Below are positions 34,060-44,900 of a stretch of 64,000 nucleotides of DNA, piece by piece (the first letter of the stretch is position 1; each line of letters opens with the position of its first letter). The position numbers and the translations under genes are program-made. Under the pieces are notes generated by a model that saw nothing but the letters and a program-made list of their open reading frames with translations, had not been told where the DNA came from and did not search any database. Source of the stretch: Corallium rubrum (lineage: Eukaryota > Cnidaria > Anthozoa > Scleralcyonacea > Coralliidae); NCBI GenBank assembly GCA_964035015.1, contig OZ036006.1, positions 4,377,234-4,441,233 on the forward strand, read 5' to 3'.

Positions 34060-34310
34060 TAAAGAGACAGAGTAAACCATAAACTATAAACAGAAAATCG
34101 CCATCACTTGTGCCCTGACGAGTATAGACGCTGAGCGGCTCACTTTTTTGTGGCACCGGTAAGCCACGGACACAGAAACGTGGGCTCTGGGAACGAGAAA
34201 TCGATGTTTTTGACGCCAAGGATTTTGGCCGCTTTTTGACGACATCATGTTTGTGAGGAAAAGGATTGAGCATTTGTACTGTGTTGAAACGTCGTTCGTA
34301 TAAATAATTA
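34060..34310. other. repeat fragment with MITE-like end
   Basis: Contains ACGTGGGCTCTGGGAACGAG, an end shared with the MITE at 166-385, but no partner end was found. Confidence 0.4.
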
Positions 34311-34440
34311 ACAGTTATACCATGAGCTCGAGTTGTATGAGCTCATAGCCAACGAGGCGCTTCGCCGAGTTGGCTATTAGTTCGTATACAACGAGAGCGA
34401 ATGGTATAACTGTTTTATTATATAGCCAAGCACTGTACAA
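34310..34440. repeat. palindrome ACAGTTATACCAT
   Basis: The arms AACAGTTATACCATGAGCTC and mirror surround a CGAGGCGCTTCGCCGAG centre. Confidence 0.6.
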
Positions 34441-35225
34441 GAGACAAAATTACAGCCAAATGTTTGAAACAACAAACTTCCGGCATAGGCAACTAATACT
34501 TCCGCCATGCGTAATGATGCATTCACATGGAGTTTCTCGCTGAGCTGTTCGGTAAACAGCTTCGAAATATTGTATAAATGTTGCTCGAGAGGCAAAAAAT
34601 GTATTAAGCAGATCAACAAAAAATATTAAAAGATACCTTTATGAAGTCAAAAGGTGGGTCAGTTGTTTATATTAGCGTTGCTGTCGTGAAAAAGGTTTTG
34701 ACTTCATGCATAAAATAATGAAACTGAAACACCTTCGGCAGTGAAACTAAATTACTTAGTTGGTTGGTTGTTTTTGAAAAAGAACATGCTTTTTACTACT
34801 CCAAATATATATCTAAATAAAAAAAGTCTCTTTACTGGTGATCTCCTACGAAATGTGTGTTGTAAACTTAATTTTAACGGTGAGTTTCTTTGTTTGGCAA
34901 CAAATTAATATCAACCCGTTAATTTAGTCGGGTTTTTTGAAGTTAAAAGACGTAATTTTTAGGTGAATTTTACCGTTTAACATGCTAAATTGTGTATTTG
35001 GTAATGTATTTTTACACAATGTTGTTTTTTTATATATTGGTTTGACGGTGTTGATGTTTTTCTGTATAAAAATCCGTCAATTTCAACTCTTTTCGGCAGT
35101 TTAAAAATACATGCCGCCATCTTGTTTTACCTCTACTAGCAGGATATGAGCTGATAGCCTGGTAGTAGGGAACCAATCAGATTACGCAAAAGCTCATATC
35201 CGATAGCATGCTATATAATAAAACG
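34441..35225. other. AT-rich unassigned sequence
   Basis: No gene recognised. A small inverted pair (GATATGAGCTGATAGC near 35145, mirrored near 35190) sits before the LINE at 35226. Confidence 0.35.
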
Positions 35226-35756
35226 TTTTATCCCCATCCTTCCTTTATTTGATTATGCAGATATTATATGGGGTGATAAGAACAACCTAACTTTGATGAA
35301 CACTTTACAAACTCAACAGAACAAATCAGCCAAGATAATAACCAACCAACTCGCTCGCTCTTCTGCCGCTCAAGCCTTGGAAACCCTAAACTGGAAACGC
35401 CTAAACGACCGACGTCACGAGCATCGCTGTATCTTTATTTTTAAATGTCTGAACAATTTTTTTGATTCAAGATTTGAACTACTGCCAAATAGCAATTTCC
35501 ACCAATATTAACATAAATTAATTTATCACGCTCTGAACGATTTTAACAATTTAACTCCTGATTGTCATTGTTCAAACTTAAACTTGGCAAATTATCCTCT
35601 TAACTGCTACTATATGTAATCATATCTATTTTTATTTTTTTTACTATCTTATATTTACTTCATTTCATTTATGTTACACAGGGCCCCATTGAAAAACACC
35701 TCGGTGATATGGGCTCCCTGTTAAAATATTATTACTAGTATTATTATTATCCTTTC
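35226..35756 (+). pseudogene. 5'-truncated LINE, reverse transcriptase C-terminus
   Basis: Reads PLFDYADIIWGDKNN, TQQNKSAKIITNQLARSSAA and LNWKRLNDRRHEHRC, then stops at NFHQY. The 3' UTR contains CACAGGGCCCCATTG and TCGGTGATATGGGCTCCCTG and ends in (ATT)n at about 35730-35756, a typical LINE microsatellite tail. Confidence 0.8.
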
Positions 35757-35922
35757 GTTATACCTGAAAGAGTGAATGTCTTTTCTCATCCGCCTTTTCT
35801 CGTCCGCCACCGCATCCGTTTTTAATTCCTACCGCTTCTTTCCTTCAATATCATTGCTAACAACTTCCTTTTACTATAATGCCAGAATGGAAAAACCAAT
35901 CGCTTCCGTAGGTTACTAAATC

Positions 35923-37296
35923 CTGGTTTCCATATAGTTGTAATTGTTGTAATTCAGTCGCCGACTGTCGCCGATCAAGTCTTACAACAATGAAGATGTA
36001 ATGGAAACGCGAGTTGTAACACAGGGAGCCCATCTTGGCAGCGCGTGGGCACCTGTGGCAGACTCGAAAGACGCGCGGGGGACTGTGGCAGGGGATTTAA
36101 AAAAACGAAAAACGGTTACCGGAAGCGGGGAAAAAAGGCGAAAAAAAGGAAATAACGGGGAAAAAGTGGGGAGGGAGAGGAAAAAATATAAGGGATGAAA
36201 CACCAAACGTTCAACGTGGAATGTGTTCCGGAAGTAGCCAGGACATCTCGTATCGTCGGGAGCCACCGTTAGAATACTGAAACCTACTGAAATTCAGAGT
36301 CACATGAATGTGCAATAAATCAATAATCCTGAGACTTCCCGCTTTATCCGAAAAGCTTATCGTAGGATCTCGTAGCTATCCGAAGTGTCAACGATGATGT
36401 AGTGTCCTAGCTACTTGCGGAACACATCTCTCGAAAATACGATATGTAATTTAGCTGCAAAATCACAGCTAAAAGGTGAGGTTTTGCCTCATTTTGATTA
36501 TATTTTGATAAATGAATCATTATCACAACTACTTCGCTCAATTGTCTTACAATTTTAATACCTATAGGCGCTTAAAACGATGTTCAAAACAAGGAAGAAT
36601 TCGTGTTTCATCCCTTTATTATTTTCCTAAACACACCACGATCGAGTGTGCCACAGGGTGCCCACGCTCTGCCAAGATGGGCTCCCTGTGGTTGTAATTG
36701 TTGTAATGCAATCGGCGATCGATCGCCGACTGTTGTAGAAGTTGAATCAGGTTCAACTTCTACAACAATTACAACAGTCGCCGATGCAACAACAGTTAAT
36801 GGAAACATTAATCGTCGACAGTCGACGACTTTTCGCTAGGGTTTTGCAACCTAAAAGACCAAATTCATTACAAAAACCGGCCAAATCCTTTCAAAAAAGT
36901 CTCGATTTTGTTAAAGAAGTTTACCAAATGACTAAGTGGAAAACTTGAGCGCCAAACTCCGAACTCAACGTTCGCAAATGTCCTTAAACGTTCACGAAAC
37001 ATGAGACTCAAAGCGGCAAAATTACTGCACTTGTAAATACTGCATGCCATATTGTTATATATCCTGCAAGAGTGATTACAAACAAACTTTTAGTCTTCCA
37101 ATTTGTTTTTGAATACCATATTTAACTCATGTAAGCATTTTAAAAATTGAGAAGTCCTGAGTTCGAGCGAATCGTCAATTTGAATTACAACAATTACAAC
37201 TATATGGAAACACGACTGTTGTGAAATATCGCAAGCAATCGCCGATCAATCGCCGACTGAATTACAACAATTACAATTATATATGGAAACCAGGCT
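35923..37296. mobile_element. TIR element with GTTGTAATT repeats, holding a nested insertion
   Basis: The ends CCTGGTTTCCATATAGTTGT and ACAATTATATATGGAAACCAGG are inverted. Subterminal CAGTCGCCGA words recur inside, including a hairpin at about 36690-36800. The second element at about 36018-36690 is inserted in it. No protein recognised. Confidence 0.65.
36018..36690. mobile_element. nested TIR element, CACAGGGAGCCCATCTTGGC ends
   Basis: CACAGGGAGCCCATCTTGGC is mirrored by GCCAAGATGGGCTCCCTGTG. The flanks share GTTGTAA, a 7-bp repeat, although the host repeat itself contains this word. Non-coding. Confidence 0.65.
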
Positions 37297-37299
37297 TAA

Positions 37300-37756
37300 T
37301 ACACAGCTAATTTGTTTTTCCGGCGAACGGCAAACAGATGATTAACCAAGTCGAGGTTGCAAGTCGAGGGTCCTGATTGAAATACACTAAAATTATTTTT
37401 GAAATATAATAAATATGGATTACACTCCGGTCAAAAAGAACTGCTCAAGTTCAATTTGCTTAGCTATTTACAGTTAGAAGTGTGTAGTTGCTTTTAGCAC
37501 TGAACTTTGCTTAATCCTTTAGTACCTAAAAAAATGCAATAAATTGTGTGTAAATTTCCTTTGCGAATCGCTGGGTGTTTTAGCGGAAGACAGCACGTAG
37601 GACCTACAATATCACTGAGGATGCGATTTTGACTCAGTCGCTCAGACAGGTTCTAAGAGTCACAAAAGAGTTGATTTGAGATGGGATATAAATCTTTTAC
37701 TGCTATATAGATTTTTCTCTTTGACGAGTAAAATATTCTGCCGTTAGACAGAGTAG
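37300..37756. other. unassigned sequence
   Basis: No feature recognised apart from a diverged satellite monomer at the right end (CTGCCGTTAGACAGAGTAG). Confidence 0.35.
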
Positions 37757-38836
37757 CACTGTTAATTCTAGGGAGTAATTTTAACTCTACCGTAAGAGCT
37801 GAAATAATTCCCTTTTGGGGGGTAAAAAAAATAGAGTATATTTCACTTCCAAACCAGAGTTAAACCTACTCCACTTCAGTTCATATTAAAACTTTTACTC
37901 TACGAAGAGTAAATATTACTCCACTGCAGGGATAAAATATACTCCAGCAAAGGAGTACAAATATTAGAGTACTTTTTACTCCTTTATTATTACACCAGGA
38001 GTAACTTTAACCCTAATCTTACTACTCTGGGAGTCAATCCAACTCTCATAAAGGAGTAAAATGTACTCTTGAAAAGGAATAGACATATCGGAGTAATTAT
38101 TGTATATTTACTCCTTTATTTTCACTCCAAAAAAAGGAGTAAACATACCGGAGTAAGTAATGCATTTCTGGGAGTCAATACAACTCTCGTAAAGGAGTAA
38201 AATGTACTTTCGAAAAGGGATAAACATAACGGAGTAATTAATGTATATTTACTCCTTAATTTTCACTCAAAAAAGGATGTATTTTGTATTTTGTAAGGAT
38301 GTAAAGGAGGGTGTATTTTTTTTTCTAAATTTTTACTCCACAAGTAAGTTTAACTTCAACAGAAACAAAGTTACTATCTTCACCATCCTGAAAATTTTAC
38401 TTTAATACACATTGCATCTCACGTTATGTTTGATTGCAACCAACCCCCTTTTTGGTATATTTTTGACTCCAAAATGAGAGTAAAATTCTAAATTAGAGTA
38501 ATTTTCACCCCCATGAGGAATAAAATTTACTCCATCTTTGGTATATTTTTTACTCCAAAATGAGAGTAAAATTAAATCAGAGTATTTTTAACCCCCATAG
38601 GAATAAAATTTACTCCACTTTTGGGTTATTTTTTTACTCCAAAATGAGAGTGAAGTTTTAAACTAGAGTATTTTTTACTCCTGCAAAGGTAAATATTACT
38701 CCATTAGTGAGGTAGAAAGTACTCTAAAAATGGAGTTAAAATGATGGAGTAAAATAAACTCCCAAAACAGAGTCAACTGGTACCTTTTTTTTTACTCCTT
38801 TTTCGGAGTAGTATCAACTCCTTAAAATTAACAGTG
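37757..38836. mobile_element. element with CACTGTTAATT inverted ends, filled with GAGTAAA/ACTCC words
   Basis: CACTGTTAATTCTAGGGAGT is mirrored by the right end ACTCCTTAAAATTAACAGTG. The 1-kb interior is an irregular series of GGAGTAAAATTTACTCC-like motifs in both orientations. CACTG termini suggest a CACTA-like element, but no matching 3-bp target duplication was found. It splits satellite sequence. Confidence 0.55.
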
Positions 38837-40118
38837 AGTCTGCCGTTAGCCAGAGTAAAATAGTCTGGTGTTAGACAGAGTAAAATAGTCTGGTGTTAGA
38901 CAGAGTAAAATAGTCTGCCGTTAGACAGAGTAAAATAGTCTGGTGTTAGACAGAGTAAAATAGTCTCCCTTAGACAGAGTAAAATAGCCTGGTGTTAGAC
39001 AGAGTAAAGTAGTCTGCCGTTAGACAGTAAAATAGTCTGGTGTTAGACAGAGTAAAATAGTCTGGTATTAGACAGAGTAAAATAGTCTGGTATTAGACAG
39101 AGTAAAATAGTCTGGTGTTAGACTGAGTAAAATAGTCTGGTGTTAGACAGAATAAAATAGTCTGGTGTTAGACAGACTAAAATAGTCTGGTGTTAGACAG
39201 AGTAAAATAGTCTGCCGTTAGACAGAGTAAAATAGTCTGGTGTTAAACAGAGTAAAATAGTCTCCCTTAGACAGAGTAAAATAGTCTGGTGTTAGACAGA
39301 GTAAAGTAGTCTGCCGTTAGACAGTAAAATAGTCTGGTGTTAGACAGAGTAAAATAGTCTGGTGTTAGACAGAGTAAAGTAGTCTGCCGTTAGACAGTAA
39401 AATAGTCTGGTGTTAGCCAGAGTAAAATAGTCTGGTGTTAGACAGAGTAAAGTAGTCTGCCGTTAGACAGTAAAATAGTCTGGTGTTAGCCAGAGTAAAA
39501 TAGTCTGGTGTTAGACAGAGTAAAATAGTCTGGTGTTAGACAGAGTAAAGTAGTCTGCCGTTAGACAGTAAAATAGTCTGGTGTTAGCCAGAGTAAAATA
39601 GTCTGGTGTTAGACAGAGTAAAGTAGTCTGCCGTTAGACAGTAAAATAGTCTGGTGTTAGCCAGAGTAAAATAGTCTGGTGTTAGACAGAGTAAAGTAGT
39701 CTGCCGTTAGACAGTAAAATAGTCTGGTGTTAGACAGAGTAAAATAGTCTGGTGTTAGACAGAGTAAAGTAGTCTGCCGTTAGACAGTAAAATAGTCTGG
39801 TGTTGGACAGTAAAATAGTCTGGTGTTAGCCAGAGTAAAATAGTCTGTTGTTAGACAGTAAAATAGTCTGGTGTTAGACAGAGTAGTCTGGTGTTAGACA
39901 GAGTAAAATAGTCTGGTGTTAGAGACAGTAAAATAGTCTGGTGTTAGACAGAGTAAAATAGTCTGGTGTTAGACACAGTAAAATAGTCTGGTGTTAGACA
40001 CAGTAAAATAGTCTGGTGTTAGACACAGTAAAATAGTCTGGTGTTAGACACAGTAAAATAGATAAGTCTGGCTTTAGACAATAAAATAGTCTGGTGTTAG
40101 CCAGAGTATAAAATAAGA
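38837..40118. repeat. 25-bp satellite array (AGTCTGGTGTTAGACAGAGT AAAAT)
   Basis: About 52 units with a few variants (GCCGTTAGACAG, TTAGCCAGAG, a 21-bp form lacking GAGT). Higher-order repetition of a multi-unit block is visible at about 39290-39780. Diverged single monomers occur elsewhere in the window. Confidence 0.96.
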
Positions 40119-40483
40119 AAAGTTGACGCGCGCGGTAGTATAGTGAAAGGGTAAATTATTAATATCTTTCTAGTTCAGTGAAAGTCACACACAGCAATAC
40201 GTTTTTAATGCTCGTTTATTTTTCATTGCAGCCACATACATTTGTGTCATCTTTGTGACTGAAGTGGTGATGTTTATTATTTGGAACCTAAAAAAGGTAA
40301 AGAAGATAAATTAACGATAATAGAAGCCCAATAGATACCAGCTATTGAAAAATTTTTCACCTTTCAGAACTTTTGGCTAAAATTTAGAATTTTGTGCCTC
40401 ACTAAATTATAACTTTTTTCGCTTGATATTGCGGTACTTCCGATGCGAATACCAAAATATATTCTACACTCGAAATCTAGTAA
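40119..40483. other. unassigned sequence
   Basis: Includes AACACACAGCAATACGTTTTTAATGCTC-like sequence, similar to 58990-59030 (CAATACGTTTTTAATGCTC). A dispersed repeat of unknown family. Confidence 0.4.
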
Positions 40484-40693
40484 GGTTAGATATACTGCCG
40501 AAACAGAGAACGTAGCCGTAGGAGTCTAACGTTTCGAGCGAAGGCCCGTCGCCCACGTTTCTCTCTGACGAAGGGCCTTCGCTCGAAACGTTAGACTCCT
40601 ACGTTCTCTGTTTCGGCAGTATATCTAACCTTACTATATTTCGATTGTTGTTTCTACACTGCCTACGCAGCACACTACTTTTATTACACTATA
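40484..40693 (+). mobile_element. hammerhead-family palindrome with tail
   Basis: Inverted arms (TATACTGCCGAAACAGAGAA and mirror) with CTGACGAAGGGCCTTCGCTC and CGAAACGTTAGACTCC on the plus strand, then the family tail ending GCAGCACACTACTTTTATTA. The left arm has a small CCCGTCGCCC disruption. Confidence 0.7.
40560..40594 (+). ncRNA. hammerhead-ribozyme-like motif
   Basis: TCT, CTGACGA at 40565-40571, GAAAC and GTTA: core elements present, with GUU as possible cleavage triplet and only 2-3 bp in stem I. Weaker than the copies at 26514-26615. Confidence 0.35.
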
Positions 40694-41044
40694 TTCTACA
40701 CTTCCGCTTTGTCATGAGCTTGCTAATTCGAATGCGAATACTGAAACTGTGAGACATGGCGGGTAATATATAAACTTCGAAGACGTCTTCTACTTCTGCA
40801 AGCATATGATGATGACAAAGACGAGGAAGCGCTTCTTCTTGCCCTAGAGCTAAGAAAATTGGAGCGACCAGATCCCATCTTCGGTCTGTATCATCCCATC
40901 AAGCTGACTTCCGAAATTCGGTCTGCTTCAGAAGTGTTGACTACCGACATCCCATACGCCGTCGTTAAATGATCTACTACGCATGATCAGAACCGTATTC
41001 AGTATTGGTACTCGCATCGCCTCGCTAGTATTACGAGTTAGCGC

Positions 41045-41336
41045 CGGTTCGTTCGTTCGTTCGTTCGTTCGTTCGTTCGTTCGTTCGTTCGTTCGTTCGT
41101 TCGTTCGTTCGTTCGTTCGTTCGTTCGTTCGTTCGTTCGTTCGTTCGTTCGTTCGTTCGTTCGTTCGTTCGTCCGTCCGTCCGTCCGTCCGCCCGCCCGT
41201 TCGTCCGTCCGTGCGTTCGTTCGTTCGTCCGTCCGTCCGTCCGTCCGTCCGTCCGTCCGTCCGTCCGTCCATTCGTCCGTCCGTCCGTCCATTCGTCCGT
41301 CCGTCCGTCCGTCCGTCCGTCCGTCCGTCCGTCCGT
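41045..41336. repeat. (TTCG)n then (TCCG)n tetranucleotide array
   Basis: About 130 bp of TTCG followed by about 160 bp of TCCG with scattered CCCG and ATTCG interruptions. Open frames on both strands are artefacts. Confidence 0.97.
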
Positions 41337-41417
41337 CAATTACTACAACAGATTTACAGTTACGCTGCAACTTCTATTTTGAAAAAACTAGTCAAAAACT
41401 ATTCGCTTCTATAAGAG

Positions 41418-41702
41418 CACGGGGAGCACGGATGGCGAGTGCTGTTAGGGCGCTGCCTCTCACCAATAGTTAAGCCCGGTTAGACGGGGTTAGTACTTGG
41501 ATGGGTGACCGTCTGGGAATAGCCCCGTTCTCGGGGTGGGGACTCATGTGAGTAGAGTTTAGTTGGTCTCTCCTGCGCTTCGGGTTTTTTTCGCCGGGTT
41601 CTCCGGTTTTCCTCCCTCCGTAAAATCAACACCTATAGGTCTTAGTTGTAAATGGAGGACCCCACCAGCTCTGCTGAAAAACTTATCCTCCTTAAATAAA
41701 TA

Positions 41703-41748
<46 letters not shown>

Positions 41749-41750
41749 TG
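41418..41750 (+). mobile_element. 5S-derived SINE, nearly full length
   Basis: GAGCACGGATGGCG start, 5S promoter half (AGTTAAGCCCGGTTAGACGG, TACTTGGATGGGTGACCG at about 41467-41512), CGCCGGGTTCTCCGG body and an (AATA)/(ATA) tail ending about 41748. It ends 75 bp from the MMP-B stop codon, so it may lie in the 3' UTR in antisense. Confidence 0.87.
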
Positions 41751-41824
41751 GTTTTCTTTACTAGTAAACTACAACTAGTTTGTTTTGAAACCTCCACTCA
41801 CTTATTACTTACCAGTTATTAACC

Positions 41825-41928
41825 CTAGCAACGACGACAAGTCCTCTTGCAATTGGTTATCACGTATCTGTTGGAGTTACAATAGCTCCTCCAGCCTGGG
41901 CATCTTCGGTCCGTGTCTGAACAGTTAC
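41825..41928 (-). CDS. MMP-B exon 5 (ShK domain and stop)
   Basis: After ACTCATTAG it reads [12 protein letters not shown] to CKRTCRRC and TAG. Six cysteines in ShK spacing. Closest to ShK domain 3 of MMP-A. Confidence 0.85.
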
Positions 41929-44900
41929 CTAATGAGTAGATATAAGTACAACAGAGTTCTAACAACTATACACGTTACTGAAAACTCGAAAAATCTGTTA
42001 TAAGAAAGCCAGAAGCAGTGTAACGCATCTAACGATTGTCGGGTATGTAGTTAGGAGTTCAAAATATTCAACTTTAGACTAAAAACCTGTAGCGAAACAG
42101 TTTAGCGATGCGTGCATGCTATTAAACGTCTCTGCAGTTTGCATGAATGTACAGTACCATGATTGGATCTTGAAATGGAGTAACTTTGATTTTACAAGAA
42201 ACTTTGATAAATCGTTATTCGAGATTAGGAATATCGTCAAGATACGACGACAATTGTTTAGACACAAAAGTTTACGCAGAGTAGCGCTTCTCATCTTCAC
42301 GAACGGCTGTATACGAACGAACATGAAATGAATCACGCTCCTTCGTAGCTAGGGAAGGTGTGCAGAGTTGGAGAAAGTATTCAACCTTCCTCCAGATGGG
42401 TTTTTAAGTTTAGATAACCTTCCTCAAAATATATAGCGAGAATTTTGTGTTTTGCAACGTTCATAAATACTGCGTGACTTTTACAGTACCTTGGCCTGCT
42501 CGCAGGCTACATTTAAAATAAAAACAAGATCGTTCAGTTCGTTAGGTTGATTAAAAATGTTCTTTTTCGCCAAAGAGCACGGGTGGCGTGTGCTGTTACT
42601 CACCAAAAGCTAAGCCCGGTTAGACGGGGTTAGTACTTGGATGGGCGACCGTCGAGGAGTTGCCCCGTTGTCGAGCTTGGAACTCATGTGAGTAGAGTTG
42701 TAGTTGATCTCTCCTGTGCTTCGAAGGTTTTTCGCAGGGTTCTCCGGTTTTCCTGCCTCCGTAAAATTAACACCTAACATCTTAGCTGTGATCCGTGGTC
42801 TGAACTGTGTCGCATGGCGGCTGCCTGGAGCGCCTTTGTGATATGCCTCGACACAGCCTCGTTGATCTGCGTCCTTCGCAATTCAGCCACTGGCTGCAAG
42901 TAAGGAGGATTAGCTCCGGGTCACCGGGAAATGTCGTTGGAGAGGCTAATCATGATGGGGAAATTCGATTTGACTGCGGTCCAATTATTTTTTTCTTTTC
43001 CGAACTGGCGCAACGGTCTTCCAAACCCGGGAGTTTTTCCAGTGCTCTATACGGCCAGCTCGCTACTGCTCCGGGTGAGAGTGATAAAGAAACTAAATAT
43101 TTTTATTTCGAGAAAGTGTTGTGTGTTGACATAAAAAAGACATACCTCCACCTCCACCTCCGCCTCCGCCTCCACTTCCATTCCCTGAATAGAAAGTAGA
43201 ACCCAAGTTAGCTTACGATGGTGATGATGGTGATGAAGATGAAGAAGAAGAAGAAGAAGAAGAAGATGATGATAATGATGATGATGACAGATGATGATGA
43301 TGATGATAATGATGACATGATAATGATGATTGTGATGATGATTGTGATGATGATTGTGATGATGATAATGATTGTGGTGGTGGTGATGATGATGAGGATG
43401 ATTGATCATGATGATGATGATGAAGATGATGATGACAGATGATAATGATGATTGTGATGACGATGATAATAATGATTGTGATGATAATGATGATTGTGAT
43501 GATGATGGTGATGATAATGATAATGATAACGATAATGATAATGATAATGATGATTGTGATGATAATGATGATTGTGATAATGATGATTGTGATGATAATG
43601 ATGATTGTGATGATAATGATGATTGTGATGATAATGATGATTGTGATGATAATGATGATTGTGATGATTGTGATGATTGTGATGATAATGATGATTGTGA
43701 TGGTAATGATGATTGTGATGGTAATGATGATTGTGATGATAATGATGATTGTGATGATAATGATGATTGTGATGATAATGATGATTGTGATGATAATGAT
43801 GATTGTGATGATTGTGATGATTGTGATGATAATGATGATTGTGATGGTAATGATGATTGTGATGGTAATGATGATTGTGATGATAATGATGATTGTGATG
43901 ATAATGATGATTGTGATGGTAATGATGATTGTGATGGTAATGATGATTGTGATGATAATGATGATTGTGATGATGATTGTGATGGTAATGATGATTGTGA
44001 TGATAATGATGATTGTGATGATAATGATGATTGTGATGATAATGATGATTGTGATGATAATGATGATTTTGATGATAATGATGATTGTTATGATTGTGAT
44101 GATTGTGATGATAATGATGATTGTGATAATGATGATTGTGATGATAATGATGATTGTGATGATAACGATGATTGTGATGATAATGATTATTGTGATGATA
44201 ATGATGATTGTGATGATAATGATGATTGTGATGATAATGATAATGATGATTGTGATAATGATGATTGTGATGATAATGATGATTGTGATGATAACGATGA
44301 TTGTGATGATAATGTTGATTGTGATGATAATGATGATTGTGATGATAATGATGATTGTGATGATAATTCTGGTTGTGATGGTGATGGTAATGATGATTGT
44401 GATGAAAATGATGATTGTGATGATAATGGTGATGATGATGATAATGATGATTGTGCTGGTAATGATGATTGTGATGATGATTGCGATGATAGTGATGATA
44501 ATGGTGATGGTGATGGTGATAATGATGATGATTCTTGTGATGATAATGATGATTGTGATGATAATGATGATTGTGATGATAATGATGATTGTGATAATGA
44601 TGATTGTGATGATGGAGATGGTGATGATGATCGTCTACAAGCCAATCGTATCAAGTGAATGGACCTTCGTTTACATTCTAGCTATACCTACCATATAAGG
44701 ACTGAATACCGCGGATATCGTCACTGTGTAAGCGTATATCTCGCTTATATCCGGTGTAGGAAGGCCACATAATGGTTCCTCTGACGTTAGAATGATGTAA
44801 GCCAATGGCGTGACCAATTTCGTGAACAGCAACCCACAAAAGATCAGTACCTCGTCCGTTGATTCCCCACGTTTCGTCCTCATCAAAATGAATTCGGCCA

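Noticed and set aside
38837-40118. CRISPR-like array
   Set aside because: Head-to-tail 25-bp units without unique spacers, in an animal genome.
40928-41414. Frames rich in Thr-Asn-Glu-Arg or Ser-Phe-Val-Arg
   Set aside because: Tetranucleotide repeat translated in several frames on both strands.
41467-41512. 5S rRNA gene
   Set aside because: Only the internal-promoter 3' half of 5S is present, followed by a shared non-5S body in six copies: a SINE.
43402-44698. Open frames of 418-419 codons
   Set aside because: They consist only of Asp/Asn/Cys or Met/Ile/Val from an 18-bp repeat and lie inside an MMP-B intron.
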